Assembly: GCF_002567005.1 (NCBI RefSeq)
Contig: NZ_NUZU01000016.1
Location: 1 to 64,000, forward strand
Length of the DNA: 64,000 nucleotides
Reading direction: 5' to 3'
DNA from: Bacillus sp. AFS073361
Lineage (GTDB): Bacteria > Bacillota > Bacilli > Bacillales > Cytobacillaceae
Shown here: positions 29,740-38,821 of the stretch, one piece after another
How the letters are laid out: each line of letters begins with the position of its first letter
How positions within the stretch are numbered: the stretch's first letter is position 1
Program-made: the position numbers and the translations under genes
Notes under the pieces: generated by a model
Seen by the model: only the letters and a program-made list of their open reading frames with translations
What the model was told of the DNA's origin: nothing
The model's database searches: none

Positions 29740-32004
29740 TTGGCTTTTTGGGATAGATTTATGAAAAAAACGAACGAGGAGATCCGAGCCGTGGTGGCTA
29801 CCACTGTTCAAAAGCAATTGAGAGCATTACCGAGGGAAAAGCAAACGAAAACCAAGTGGGAATCTCAGTGGAATTGGTATGAGGGTGTTATCCATAGGCG
29901 TGATTATAAAAATTCGCATGTGATGGAAAACCTCCGTGTTATTCGAGACTTGAATCCCGATGCGAGTATGGCAATTTGGAACATGCTGCGGCTAGCGAAT
30001 ACCGGTCATGAGGTGGAGGCATTAACACCAAACGGAAAGCCTGAGAAGAAGTCCACTGATTTGCTAAATTCATATGCTGACCGGGTAGGTAAACTTTACG
30101 GAGGTGGACTAGATCAGTTAATAAACGTGCTCTTGTTAACAGCATTTACCCAGGGAGCGATTGCCTTAGAAGTGGAATTGGCCGAGGATTTGTCCGATAT
30201 AGTTGACTTTCACGCAGTGGACCCGAGCACCCTTGATTTTAGAAGGAACAAGGAAACCAATGAAATTGAATTGGTTCAGAAACAGGAGGATGGGAATTAC
30301 AAGGTACTGAATCAAGAGACGGTATTTTATTATCCTATCGACCCGGATATTTCGGACCCTCACGGAAGGAGCCCGATACTACCAATCTTGCAAATTATTT
30401 TCTTCCAGGTTCAAGTGCTGAAAGATTTGCAGAAGGTTATCCATCACCAGGGTTATGACCGATTTGATATTAAGGTGGTTGAGGAGGCAATTATCGAAAA
30501 TCTACCTGACCATATCAAAAGAGGAAGCCCCGAAGATATACGGCAATACGTGACAAGTTACATTGGAGATATTCAACGGCAGATGGAGGAGTTGCAGCCG
30601 GACGATGATTTTTACCATACGAGTTCGGTTGAAATTTCTGCCGTGGGTGTGAATAAGAACGTCTCATTATCAGCATCCGGTGTAATTGACATTATTAATC
30701 AGCAAATTGTTACGGCATTGAAGCAATTACCCATTTTGCTCGGTAGGAATGAGGGTACTACGGAGACACACGGCACGGTACAATGGCAAATTTACGTTGC
30801 CGGGATACAAAGTATACAACGAGGTATCAAACGCCTCCTGGAACGAGCCTATAACGTGGCTCTGCAAATTAATGGGAGACAACGAACGGCACGGATTACT
30901 TTCAATGAACTCCGTACTACTGACCGTCAGAGTGATGCTCAGGCTGAAAAAATCGAAACAGAAACAAAAATTCTCCAAATGCAACAAGGGTGGATTGATA
31001 ATAACGAAGCGGCTAATGACATAGTGGGACATGATGCAGTTGCTGAGCCTCAACAGGCACAAGCCCAAACGCAAGATCCCCTGGCAGCATTTCGCCCAGC
31101 AACCAATAGTCGTGTGATGTTCCCAAAGAAGAGAGCCGATGATCCCGAGGACGATGTGGACCCGGACGAGTTTATTGTCAGTACAGGGGATCCGTGGGCT
31201 GAGGATTTAGGGAAAATGGCCGTGCGGTCTGCCTCAGCATTTGAGAAATTCCTGAAAAGACAATGTGAGGTCTATCTCGACAGGTTAAAAGATGCCGATG
31301 AAATGCCAACACGGATGCTTTATAACTGCATGAGAGCAACCGGAGACAATCCTACACCGGAATTTAGAGAATGGGTGGAGACCAACATTCTTCATGATTC
31401 GGAGGAGCAAAAAGGCTTGTGGGATGATTTGAACCGTGATTGGTTATTGCAAGCGGCTATCCTTTCGGGGGAGGCGACTTTACAAGAATTTGAAGCTACA
31501 ATTGATTTTGATGCCAGGGATGAAAGGCTGCTGCGTTGGTTAGCCGACCGAGCAAGAAGGGAAGCGGAATTAATCCAGGGCGTAACCGATGAAGAAGTCA
31601 TTATGAACTTGTGGGATATTGTCTACGAAGGACAACTCACAATGGATAAAGCGGCTAAACGATTAGAAGAAGTCTATGCTTTTTCCGAATCCCGAGCGTT
31701 GACCATAGCGAGGACGGAAATCATTTCAGCCGGAAGAAGCGGACAGTATTTCGGTGACATGCAATCCGGCATGGTTATCGGAAAGAAATGGATGGCAGCA
31801 CAACAAGACCGTACTCGTGATGGGCACCGACAAGCCGATGGTCAGGTGGTAAAGTTTGATGAACCTTTCCTGGTAGCGAACGGAAGCGGTGAATCTGAAC
31901 AATTATTGTTCCCTGGCGACACGAGTTTAGGAGCAACTGCCTCCAACGTGATTATGTGCCGTTGTTGGTATAAGAGGATTTTGGATGGAGAGGAAATGAA
32001 ATGA
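29740..32004 (+). CDS. Portal protein fused to MuF-like minor head domain
   Basis: TTG 29740 follows a textbook AGGAGGTG at 6 bp; ATG 29686 at the previous stop is the alternative. The 754-residue product has an N-terminal two-thirds that is a SPP1/HK97-type portal (YPIDPDISDPHGRSPILPIL; VLKDLQKVIHHQGYDRFDIK; LLGRNEGTTETHGTVQWQIY). The C-terminal part from about 560 is a phage Mu gpF-like head morphogenesis domain (SRALTIARTEIISAGRSG; KKWMAAQQDRTRDGHRQADG; VIMCRCW). These are usually separate adjacent genes, so this is a natural fusion. Confidence 0.9.
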   Translation: MAFWDRFMKKTNEEIRAVVATTVQKQLRALPREKQTKTKWESQWNWYEGVIHRRDYKNSHVMENLRVIRDLNPDASMAIWNMLRLANTGHEVEALTPNGKPEKKSTDLLNSYADRVGKLYGGGLDQLINVLLLTAFTQGAIALEVELAEDLSDIVDFHAVDPSTLDFRRNKETNEIELVQKQEDGNYKVLNQETVFYYPIDPDISDPHGRSPILPILQIIFFQVQVLKDLQKVIHHQGYDRFDIKVVEEAIIENLPDHIKRGSPEDIRQYVTSYIGDIQRQMEELQPDDDFYHTSSVEISAVGVNKNVSLSASGVIDIINQQIVTALKQLPILLGRNEGTTETHGTVQWQIYVAGIQSIQRGIKRLLERAYNVALQINGRQRTARITFNELRTTDRQSDAQAEKIETETKILQMQQGWIDNNEAANDIVGHDAVAEPQQAQAQTQDPLAAFRPATNSRVMFPKKRADDPEDDVDPDEFIVSTGDPWAEDLGKMAVRSASAFEKFLKRQCEVYLDRLKDADEMPTRMLYNCMRATGDNPTPEFREWVETNILHDSEEQKGLWDDLNRDWLLQAAILSGEATLQEFEATIDFDARDERLLRWLADRARREAELIQGVTDEEVIMNLWDIVYEGQLTMDKAAKRLEEVYAFSESRALTIARTEIISAGRSGQYFGDMQSGMVIGKKWMAAQQDRTRDGHRQADGQVVKFDEPFLVANGSGESEQLLFPGDTSLGATASNVIMCRCWYKRILDGEEMK

Positions 32005-32192
32005 GACCAATAAACGACCCTGGAAAGCACCTCCGAAAACAGTACGAGCAAAAACTGAGAAAACTCTTGGAGAAAAATTCCGTGGATTTGATAAAAATCT
32101 GTGTGCGAGTGCTCCGAGAGGATTTTGGTTTTACTCCGGAACAATGCAGCCGTTTTGTTCATGTGATGGAGGAAAAATTAAAAAAGGAGTGA
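32001..32192 (+). CDS. Small basic protein
   Basis: This 63-residue protein starts at the ATGA overlap with the portal gene. It is helical and basic (KHLRKQYEQKLRKLLEKNSV). No family. Confidence 0.5.
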   Translation: MRPINDPGKHLRKQYEQKLRKLLEKNSVDLIKICVRVLREDFGFTPEQCSRFVHVMEEKLKKE

Positions 32193-32197
32193 TCTGC

Positions 32198-32272
32198 ATG
32201 TTTTTCGGTTATGGAATCATCGGATTTATCGTGCTCCTCATGTTGTTATGGTTCCTATTTGGTGGTTTCTAA
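32198..32272 (+). CDS. Tiny membrane peptide (24 residues)
   Basis: AAGGAGTG precedes ATG 32198. The peptide is one hydrophobic span (GIIGFIVLLMLLWFLFGG). Its stop overlaps the next start. Confidence 0.45.
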   Translation: MFFGYGIIGFIVLLMLLWFLFGGF

Positions 32273-32496
32273 TGATTAGAGAAAAACCATATTACGAAGT
32301 GATGTTTAAGAACAATGATTCTACTGCCTGGGGATTTACTTGTGGTTATTGTGGAAAAGCCATTGATAGCCGGACAGATATTTCGTATTGGAAGCTCCGA
32401 AAGTTTGAATTTGTGAATGATGCTTTCAATTTAGCCTGTTCTGAAAAATGTGCGAAGTCTTTGTTAAAGGAGCAACTATGGGATGATTTACATTAA
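32272..32496 (+). CDS. Zinc-binding small protein
   Basis: ATG 32272 overlaps the previous TAA; a longer in-frame start overlaps the membrane peptide. The 74-residue product has CGYCGK (about 20) and CSEKC (about 60). Unknown function, within the head-gene block. Confidence 0.55.
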   Translation: MIREKPYYEVMFKNNDSTAWGFTCGYCGKAIDSRTDISYWKLRKFEFVNDAFNLACSEKCAKSLLKEQLWDDLH

Positions 32497-32554
32497 CTAT
32501 AATACTAGTTTTGACATTAACATTAGAATTAATACCAACATTAATGTTAAAATT
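32491..32554 (+). repeat. TTAAYN array 9
   Basis: TTAACT/TTAACA/TTAGAA/TTAATA/TTAATG units between the previous stop and the SD of the protease gene. Confidence 0.75.
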
Positions 32555-32570
32555 GAGAGGAGGTGAGTAC

Positions 32571-33779
32571 ATGAGTGGGATTATTGTTCCGATTCGTGTT
32601 TATGCTGAGCCGATTGTTGAGGAGGACCAATGGACTGCGGTGCTAGAAAAAATCAACAGGCACACGCTTGAACCATTGAAGAAAGAGGATGTTTTTACGT
32701 TCTCGGGTGTTTGCTCCAATGACAGGCTTGATTCGTATATGACGAAAATGGACCCTGTGACAACACTGAAAAATTATTATGAGGATTTAATCCGGGGCGT
32801 TCCTTTGATGGATGGGCACGACATTCGTAAGTCGCCGTATGGGCGTTCTTTCGATGCCGAATACCAAACATCTACCGAGACCGGAAGTGATACCAATGCG
32901 GTCCGGGGGCACTGGTACATTATCCCTGGGATAACCGTGAATGGGGTACCGACTAATGACGAGATCCGTTCCATTCGTGGAGGGATTAAAAAAGATATGT
33001 CCGTAGGATTTACGGATGAAAGGTATCGTTGTTCTAGCTGCGGAAAAGACTTGTTCGATTGGGAATGTCCTCATATGCCAGGATTGGAAGATGAAAACGG
33101 CAGAATGACATTTGCATGGGTTGTAGATGCACGACTCAGAGAAGTCAGCACCGTTTACACTGGTGCAACGCCAGGAGCCTATATTGATAAGGCGAGAGCC
33201 TATTTTTCACAAGGTCAAATATCACAACAGAATATTATTAAGCTAGAGCGACAGTACCAAATTCGATTGGATGATGGGAAACGCTCTATTTTTATGCCCA
33301 AAAAGGAGGGAAATGAATTGAATTTATTAGAGCAAATTCGAGCTGCTTTGAAAGACAACACCGTGGAAAAGGCACGGATTTATGAAGTGTTGCAATCAGA
33401 AGGTGAGACTTTTAGACAACCCGAGGATATTGCTATCCGTAATGAGCTTGGAGACTTGGCTAAACCGGAAGCTATTCGTCAATTGAAAAAAGAGGCTGAA
33501 ATGGGTCGTCAATACGTGAGTGATTTGATTGATAAAGCGGTTCAAGCACGAGTTAAAGTACAAGGCACAGAATTTGATTCTGAAAAATACAAGCAAATGC
33601 TTATTCGTGTTAACGATGTGGAGTTTTTGAAAGAAGAACTAGAAAGCTACGAAAAATTAGCAGTGGAAAAATTTGTTCCAGGTCGTCAAACGAAACCGGA
33701 AGATTTAGACCCATATGCTGATAGTAATTCCGATTCTGAACGTTCTGTTACACCACAAGATGAAAATATTTTTGATTAA
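32571..33779 (+). CDS. Prohead protease / scaffold fusion
   Basis: ATG 32571 follows AGGAGGTGAG. The 402-residue product has an N-terminal domain (to about 220) that resembles head-maturation proteases, with candidate catalytic His in PLMDGHDIRKSPYG (about 83) and Ser in KKDMSVGFTDE (about 144). A zinc-ribbon insert RCSSCGKDLFDWECPH follows. The C-terminal 180 residues are a charged helical scaffold-like region. It directly precedes decoration and capsid genes, as in many siphophages. Confidence 0.75.
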   Translation: MSGIIVPIRVYAEPIVEEDQWTAVLEKINRHTLEPLKKEDVFTFSGVCSNDRLDSYMTKMDPVTTLKNYYEDLIRGVPLMDGHDIRKSPYGRSFDAEYQTSTETGSDTNAVRGHWYIIPGITVNGVPTNDEIRSIRGGIKKDMSVGFTDERYRCSSCGKDLFDWECPHMPGLEDENGRMTFAWVVDARLREVSTVYTGATPGAYIDKARAYFSQGQISQQNIIKLERQYQIRLDDGKRSIFMPKKEGNELNLLEQIRAALKDNTVEKARIYEVLQSEGETFRQPEDIAIRNELGDLAKPEAIRQLKKEAEMGRQYVSDLIDKAVQARVKVQGTEFDSEKYKQMLIRVNDVEFLKEELESYEKLAVEKFVPGRQTKPEDLDPYADSNSDSERSVTPQDENIFD

Positions 33780-33794
33780 TAAGGAGTGATTAGT

Positions 33795-34184
33795 ATGCCA
33801 AGAGTAGGTGGCGTTGTACCTGATAGCTATGGGCTATCGTTAACTGTTACTGTTCCAACAGCAAGTGAGGCGAATCCTGTTGAGGCTGACGAGTTGTTAA
33901 CATTTGCAACCACTGGACCATATCAAGCCCAAAAGGCTACGGCAGGTTCCACAATTATATTGAAGGCCAAGCATCCGGTAAGAGATGGATTAACTCCGTT
34001 GGGTGTACACGTTTACGGATTTAGCCGTGTTGACCGATTTGGATATAGCGGAGCTGCTCCGGCTATTGGTGCATCAATCGAAAGTGCAGGAGATGGTACC
34101 GTTAGAACGGCTGCAACCGGAAACGGTTCCTTTGTTCTTTATGTAGATGCTACCCGAAATTATGTTGAAGTCGCTATGCCATAA
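33795..34184 (+). CDS. Head decoration / stabilisation protein
   Basis: ATG 33795 has AAGGAG upstream. The 129-residue product is beta-rich and Ala/Gly/Val/Thr-rich (GLSLTVTVPTASEANPVEAD). Size, composition and position between protease and capsid fit a capsid decoration protein. Function is inferred from synteny. Confidence 0.65.
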   Translation: MPRVGGVVPDSYGLSLTVTVPTASEANPVEADELLTFATTGPYQAQKATAGSTIILKAKHPVRDGLTPLGVHVYGFSRVDRFGYSGAAPAIGASIESAGDGTVRTAATGNGSFVLYVDATRNYVEVAMP

Positions 34185-34213
34185 CAAATAAGACAAAAGG
34201 AAGGTGACAAATA

Positions 34214-35275
34214 ATGCCCAAAGCATTAAAGGTATTAAATCGAAAAAAGCAACAAATCGAACTCGATATGGGAGCAAAAATGCGTGGCTTCATGACGGAG
34301 AAATTTGGTCAAGAAGCCAACAATAAAAATTCCTCTACGGCTTTCAAACGCTATTTAGTAGAGAATGATGTTGGAATTCGTGAAATCGTGAAGGCTCTAG
34401 GGTTTAACCGGGTAGGAGAAATCAATGTCCGTCAATTGCTAGACAATGATGGAACGGCTCCATTATTTAATGCCATCGTAGAAGATGGCTTACGAATGGG
34501 ATTTGAACGTCAATCCAACTGGCAGCAATTAGTGACTCTTACTATTTCGAGTGACCAATTCAACCAGCAATGGTATTACCTAGATGATACCGATTTAGAA
34601 GATGAAACCGAATTAAGAGATATTGGTCAAGGTGCTCCGATTCCGGTTGGAACAATTCGCTTAGGTGATAATTCCATCAAGATGCACAAAAGAGGCCGTG
34701 GTATTGAGTGGACCGATGAAGCCAAACGAGCCAATATCGACATGATTTCCTTATGGCTGCAACGCTTAGGGCGTAACCTAGGTAGAAGCTATGAGGATGT
34801 TGCTGTGACTCGATTGCTAAATGGATACTTTCCGGATGGAAGCGATGCTCCTCCAACACTTGGGGTAACAACTGCCGGAACATTATCCCTAACTGATATG
34901 TTCTATGCCTCTGCTTACATGGAGGATGAATACGGATTTACTCCGAATGTGGCCATTATGAACCTGGCAACTGCCACAGCATGGGCGGAGACTAGGGAAA
35001 ATGGTTTTCTACTATTCCAAAACAATCTTTTAAATGGAACTTTCCCGAATGTTATTAATGCCACGCCATTTATTTCTCGCCAAGTACCAAATAACAGAAT
35101 CATTTTGGTTGATACCAACTCGGCTCTTGTACGATATCAGGGCAAAGCTTTTGGTGTTGAATCTGAGCGTAATGTTAAGACCCAGGTTGAGGGATCGTAT
35201 GGTACGGAGATTAGTGAATTTGTTCCATTCGAGACAAACGCTCGTCTTGTTATCACTACTGATGTAGCACGTTAG
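34214..35275 (+). CDS. Major capsid protein
   Basis: This 353-residue protein follows GGAAGGTGAC. It is the expected length for an HK97-fold capsid without a long delta domain. It shows a helical N-arm, a beta-rich middle (GIEWTDEAKRANIDMISLWL) and a C-terminal P-domain end (FGVESERNVKTQVEGSYGTE; FETNARLVITTD). It lies after the protease and decoration genes and before connectors. Confidence 0.82.
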   Translation: MPKALKVLNRKKQQIELDMGAKMRGFMTEKFGQEANNKNSSTAFKRYLVENDVGIREIVKALGFNRVGEINVRQLLDNDGTAPLFNAIVEDGLRMGFERQSNWQQLVTLTISSDQFNQQWYYLDDTDLEDETELRDIGQGAPIPVGTIRLGDNSIKMHKRGRGIEWTDEAKRANIDMISLWLQRLGRNLGRSYEDVAVTRLLNGYFPDGSDAPPTLGVTTAGTLSLTDMFYASAYMEDEYGFTPNVAIMNLATATAWAETRENGFLLFQNNLLNGTFPNVINATPFISRQVPNNRIILVDTNSALVRYQGKAFGVESERNVKTQVEGSYGTEISEFVPFETNARLVITTDVAR

Positions 35276-35412
35276 TATTAACATTAGTGTTAGCGTTATT
35301 ATTAATATTAGAATTAATTTAGTATTAACATTATTTTTAGTCCCAGAATTAATACTAAAATTAACTTAATATTAGCACCAATATTAGTCCTATTATTAAC
35401 ATTAAAATTAAT
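35272..35412 (+). repeat. TTAAYN array 10 (longest, about 140 bp)
   Basis: About twenty imperfect units (TTAACA, TTAGTG, TTAGCG, TTAATA, TTAGTC) fill the whole gap between the capsid stop and the next SD. It is the longest array in the window. Confidence 0.85.
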
Positions 35413-35425
35413 GGAGGAATTAACC

Positions 35426-35836
35426 ATGTTTGATGACAAAGCAAATAAGCAAAATGAAGAGGTGCCATATCCAGTAAATCCGGATGAAGAAGGTCAGCAA
35501 TTCCCACAACCGGACCCGACATTTCCGAATCCATCGGAACCCACTCAAGCCCCTGCGGAAATGAGAAGTAAAGGAATGGAACCCGATAAAGATTATCATG
35601 GTACTAATGCAACGAAGCAAAAAGGTGATGGAACTGGTGACACAGACACTACTACTCCAACAGGGGATGCCGGAACTACGAATACAGGAACTAGTCGAGC
35701 TCATCAAGGCGGTCGTAATGAAACGAAAGATGTAGATACGGCTTTTGATTCTGATAACAAGAACATTGACCAAGATGCCTCCGAGACTGTGCAAGATGCA
35801 GCCAAGGGTAACGAAGGAGATGGAAACAATGGCTAA
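35426..35836 (+). CDS. Low-complexity hydrophilic protein
   Basis: ATG 35426 follows TGGAGG. The 136-residue product is rich in Asp, Gly, Thr, Pro and Asn with no hydrophobic core (VNPDEEGQQFPQPDPTFPNP; TDTTTPTGDAGTTNTG), so it is probably intrinsically disordered. Its place right after the capsid gene suggests a head or neck accessory, but nothing in the sequence proves it. Confidence 0.6.
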   Translation: MFDDKANKQNEEVPYPVNPDEEGQQFPQPDPTFPNPSEPTQAPAEMRSKGMEPDKDYHGTNATKQKGDGTGDTDTTTPTGDAGTTNTGTSRAHQGGRNETKDVDTAFDSDNKNIDQDASETVQDAAKGNEGDGNNG

Positions 35837-36128
35837 GAAAAGCGAAAGTACAGAGCAAAAAGTCCAGACTCAAGCCAAGAAAAATCCAATTCCGGAAAAC
35901 GTTGAGCTTCCGAAAGAGGAACAGACGGCTGTTGATGAAATACAAGCAGCACCGACCGGAACCGGGAAGTCGTACCGTCTCAAAAATCCGGAAACTCAGT
36001 ACACGGATCCTGATAGCGGTTGGACCCTGGCTGCTGACCAATCGAAGCCGTTACCGGAGAAACTTGCTGCGGAAACGCTCGAACGCATTAAGCGGGGTTT
36101 TTTGGTTGAGGGTAGCGGTGAGGAGTAA
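35829..36128 (+). CDS. Hypothetical neck-region protein
   Basis: ATG 35829 has GAAGGAGATGG; a longer in-frame start is a shadow of the upstream gene. The 99-residue product has a Lys/Glu-rich disordered N-terminus and a folded C-terminus (SYRLKNPETQYTDPDSGWTL; LERIKRGFLVEG). A similar layout is seen in 37734-38003, so the two may be paralogous. Role unknown. Confidence 0.6.
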   Translation: MAKKSESTEQKVQTQAKKNPIPENVELPKEEQTAVDEIQAAPTGTGKSYRLKNPETQYTDPDSGWTLAADQSKPLPEKLAAETLERIKRGFLVEGSGEE

Positions 36129-36574
36129 TGGCATTTGCTGACTTACAGGATGTTAGAGACCAAACTACGATTAGTTTGGTCTCTAGCCTTTCTGATACGA
36201 AAATAGATTTCTATATTGAGAGGGCAAATGCGTATTTACGGAGAGTAACAAAAAAGGATTATCGTGGTGAAACAGATGTAGATCTGCTTTCCGATTTAAA
36301 GCGAGTGACGGTTTTGCTTGTAGAATATTTGTGGTTCATTAACCAACCGGAAGTCAAAGAGGGAAATTTAGCCGGAATTGATACCGAGCGGATTGGTTCC
36401 TATTCCTACAACAAATCAGCAAATGCCACTGGAACCGGAAACCCGGAGCTTGATGCTTTGTTATCCAGTTTGGTGGGTACGATTGGACTGAATTTATTTT
36501 CTGTCTCCGGTCCATCGAGGGGAAAAATCGATAGGTTTAATGAACACGCTTATGTAACCGATATTGAGGAGTGA
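36128..36574 (+). CDS. Head-tail connector (gp6/SPP1 gp15-like)
   Basis: This 148-residue protein is coupled by TAATG. The N-terminal DLQDVRDQTTISLVSSLSDT, FYIERANAYLRRVT and a Leu-rich helix are typical of the helical adaptor that docks on the portal. First of four small connector genes in the standard order. Confidence 0.75.
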   Translation: MAFADLQDVRDQTTISLVSSLSDTKIDFYIERANAYLRRVTKKDYRGETDVDLLSDLKRVTVLLVEYLWFINQPEVKEGNLAGIDTERIGSYSYNKSANATGTGNPELDALLSSLVGTIGLNLFSVSGPSRGKIDRFNEHAYVTDIEE

Positions 36575-36578
36575 TGAA

Positions 36579-36950
36579 ATGAGAATTTCACATCTTCTTA
36601 TTCATTGTGCGACCGTGGTTGTTCCAGGAGGGCAAAGTGGGAAGGACGCCTATGGGAGACCGATTTATTCAGAACCCACGACAAGGGAAATAAAATGCCG
36701 ACTAGACCAATTACGCCAATCCACTTCAACGGACGATGAAGGGAAAGACGTTTTATGGTCTTATATTTTGTTTGCCGGACCCGAGGATAGTTTTGATATG
36801 AATATGCAGATCCGTGAAGTGGTTGATAAAGAGGGGAATGTGGTAGCGAAGGGAACCTATTCCATTGAGCAAATATTCCCGGTTTATCAATTGAGCCGTT
36901 TACATCACTACGAACTCCACCTATCGAGAGGGGATGGTGCGATTGTCTAG
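36579..36950 (+). CDS. Head-closure / stopper protein
   Basis: ATG 36579 has GAGGAGTG upstream; an in-frame TTG 36564 sits in that SD. The 123-residue product is beta-rich (HCATVVVPGGQSGKDAYGRP; REVVDKEGNVVAKGTYSIEQ), as in SPP1 gp16/YqbH-type stoppers. Assignment rests on order and fold impression. Confidence 0.65.
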   Translation: MRISHLLIHCATVVVPGGQSGKDAYGRPIYSEPTTREIKCRLDQLRQSTSTDDEGKDVLWSYILFAGPEDSFDMNMQIREVVDKEGNVVAKGTYSIEQIFPVYQLSRLHHYELHLSRGDGAIV

Positions 36951-37359
36951 CGATGGAATCAATGTGAGGGCAGTCGTGAAAATTGATGCAAATGCGTTGA
37001 GGTGGTTTCAACGTGAAGCCCCACAAAAATTAGAACTAGCAAGAAAACGAGCCGTGGAAGCTGCTGGAATGGTTTGGGCAGACGAAACGAAACAAATTAC
37101 ACGAGACGAGGACCACATTGACACCTCGCTTTATATAAATTCGATAGGGTATTCTACTGGCTCACCTTCCAATCCTTTGTATGTGATTGATGAAGGTAGA
37201 GGAAAGACCGTTTTGAAGATTGGTGCCGATGTAGAGTATGCCGAATCACTGGAAAAACGATTTTCTATTATGGCTAGAGGACTTGATGTGGCAGAGAGCA
37301 GAATGAGAAAGGTAGCGACTACTCAGGTAAAGAAAACGCTATTTGGTGGTTCAGAATGA
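36943..37359 (+). CDS. Tail-completion protein (HK97 gp10-like)
   Basis: TTG 36943 has AGAGGGG at 9 bp; ATG 36934 and GTG 36937 are too close to it. The roughly 138-residue product has the gp10 pattern of an N-terminal helix (REAPQKLELARKRAVEAAGM) and a later TSLYINSIGYS-type strand, and it ends in a helix. It fits the gp10 slot between stopper and tail terminator. Confidence 0.7.
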   Translation: MSSDGINVRAVVKIDANALRWFQREAPQKLELARKRAVEAAGMVWADETKQITRDEDHIDTSLYINSIGYSTGSPSNPLYVIDEGRGKTVLKIGADVEYAESLEKRFSIMARGLDVAESRMRKVATTQVKKTLFGGSE

Positions 37360-37730
37360 TTGATTATAAAGACCCTGTGCCTCCTATAATCCAACTGCTT
37401 AATGCGACTTTCGAGAGCCGATTTAATATATATGGGAATCTATTCCCTTCTAGCGTGTCGCTTCCTGCCGTATTGGTGAGGCAAGCAGGAGGGAATGGAT
37501 ATTACCGGATTCAATTATTGGTTAGAGCTCGGGAAGATATAACGGCTATGGCTATTTTGATTGATGTAATGAATTACCTGGAACGCACCGGACAATTTAT
37601 GTCGGGGATCCGAGTGAAATGGGTGGAACGTGAAAGCAATCCGATTCCTGCCATCGATGAAGATTCAGGATTACCGGAAGCCTGGTGTTATATGCGAATA
37701 GAGGCGTTAGAAAGTGGAGAGGAGACTTAA
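37356..37730 (+). CDS. Tail terminator protein
   Basis: This 124-residue protein starts at the ATGA overlap. Mixed alpha/beta with PPIIQLLNATFESRFNIYGN, then a minor-tail-U-like REDITAMAILIDVMNYLERT helix. Position before the major tail protein fits the tail terminator. Confidence 0.65.
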   Translation: MIDYKDPVPPIIQLLNATFESRFNIYGNLFPSSVSLPAVLVRQAGGNGYYRIQLLVRAREDITAMAILIDVMNYLERTGQFMSGIRVKWVERESNPIPAIDEDSGLPEAWCYMRIEALESGEET

Positions 37731-37733
37731 ACA

Positions 37734-38003
37734 ATGGCTAAGAAAAAAGAAGCGGAAGTCAAAACATCTTCTGAGCAAGAGCAAAAAACCCAGGTTCAAG
37801 AGGGAGAAAAAATCAAAGCACTTGGTCCATCCGATGAAAAAAATGGTGCTACGATACTCCGATATAAGCCAATGGACGGACGGAAAAACAGCTTGGATAT
37901 TCAAAAGGGCATGATTTTAACGGTCGGGGATGATATTGACACACATGAAGCAGAAACATTGTTGGGCCTTACAAATTGGCAGTTTGAAAGGGTGGAAGAA
38001 TAA
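37734..38003 (+). CDS. Hypothetical protein before the major tail protein
   Basis: This 89-residue protein has a Lys/Glu/Gln-rich disordered N-terminal third and a folded C-terminus with GLTNWQFERVEE. Similar in design to the 35829 gene product. Unknown function. Confidence 0.55.
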   Translation: MAKKKEAEVKTSSEQEQKTQVQEGEKIKALGPSDEKNGATILRYKPMDGRKNSLDIQKGMILTVGDDIDTHEAETLLGLTNWQFERVEE

Positions 38004-38809
38004 TGCCGGATATTTATTCAGTTAATGCGAGCAATATTGTGGGTGGCCCAGGACGATTAGTGTTCAAATCGTATGATGGCAGCTATCCTGATTCCATCGA
38101 GGATGTAATGGCTATTACTTCTCCCTATGCTTTAACTTCCGGGTGGAAAGACCTTGGAGCCACAAGTGACGGAATCACCATTAGCCGTGGGTTTGATACA
38201 GAGGATTTCTCTGTTGACCAGGTAAATGGTCCGGTGGATACCGATATTACCGGTTGGAGCCATACACTAGAAACAAACCTAGCGGAGAATACCGTGGAAA
38301 ACCGTCAATTGGCTTTGATTGGTGGAAGCATTATTGAGACACTTCCGGTATTGGGTACTGCGACAACAACGAGCGGAGCACTTGCGACAGGAGCCACGCT
38401 TGTTAATGTAACGAGTGTAACTGGATTTGTTGCCGGAGGATATGTGAGTATTGCGAATCGGACGTATCAAATCGCAAGTATTCAAGGAAGCACTCTGACC
38501 CTTACTACTCCGTTAACTGCGGATTTAGCAAGTGGGGCAAGTGTACGCCCTGTTACAACACTAGGAACACGGAGAATTGGGTACGGCACCATGAACAACA
38601 TTCCATTTATTACGGTCGGTCTCATTTCTCAGAAGAAGGACGGTACCTTGTATATGGCGGTTTTCCGTAAATGCAAAGTGTCCGGTGATGATAAAGAGCA
38701 GACTTTCGGTAATGAAAAACGATTGCTGCCATTGAACCTGGTTGCTTATCCGGATGGGAATGTAGCAGAGAGCGAAAATGTGTACTTTGAAATCGAGCAA
38801 CTGTCTTAG
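38003..38809 (+). CDS. Major tail protein
   Basis: This 268-residue protein is coupled by TAATG. A beta-rich N-terminal domain (GGPGRLVFKSYDGSYP; LTSGWKDLGATSDGITISRG) matches tail-tube proteins. An inserted Thr/Ala-rich segment at about 110-180 (TATTTSGALATGATLVNVTS) may be surface-exposed. The C-terminal tube part has LLPLNLVAYPDGN. Position before tail chaperones supports the call. Confidence 0.8.
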   Translation: MPDIYSVNASNIVGGPGRLVFKSYDGSYPDSIEDVMAITSPYALTSGWKDLGATSDGITISRGFDTEDFSVDQVNGPVDTDITGWSHTLETNLAENTVENRQLALIGGSIIETLPVLGTATTTSGALATGATLVNVTSVTGFVAGGYVSIANRTYQIASIQGSTLTLTTPLTADLASGASVRPVTTLGTRRIGYGTMNNIPFITVGLISQKKDGTLYMAVFRKCKVSGDDKEQTFGNEKRLLPLNLVAYPDGNVAESENVYFEIEQLS

Positions 38810-38821
38810 TAGGAGGATATT

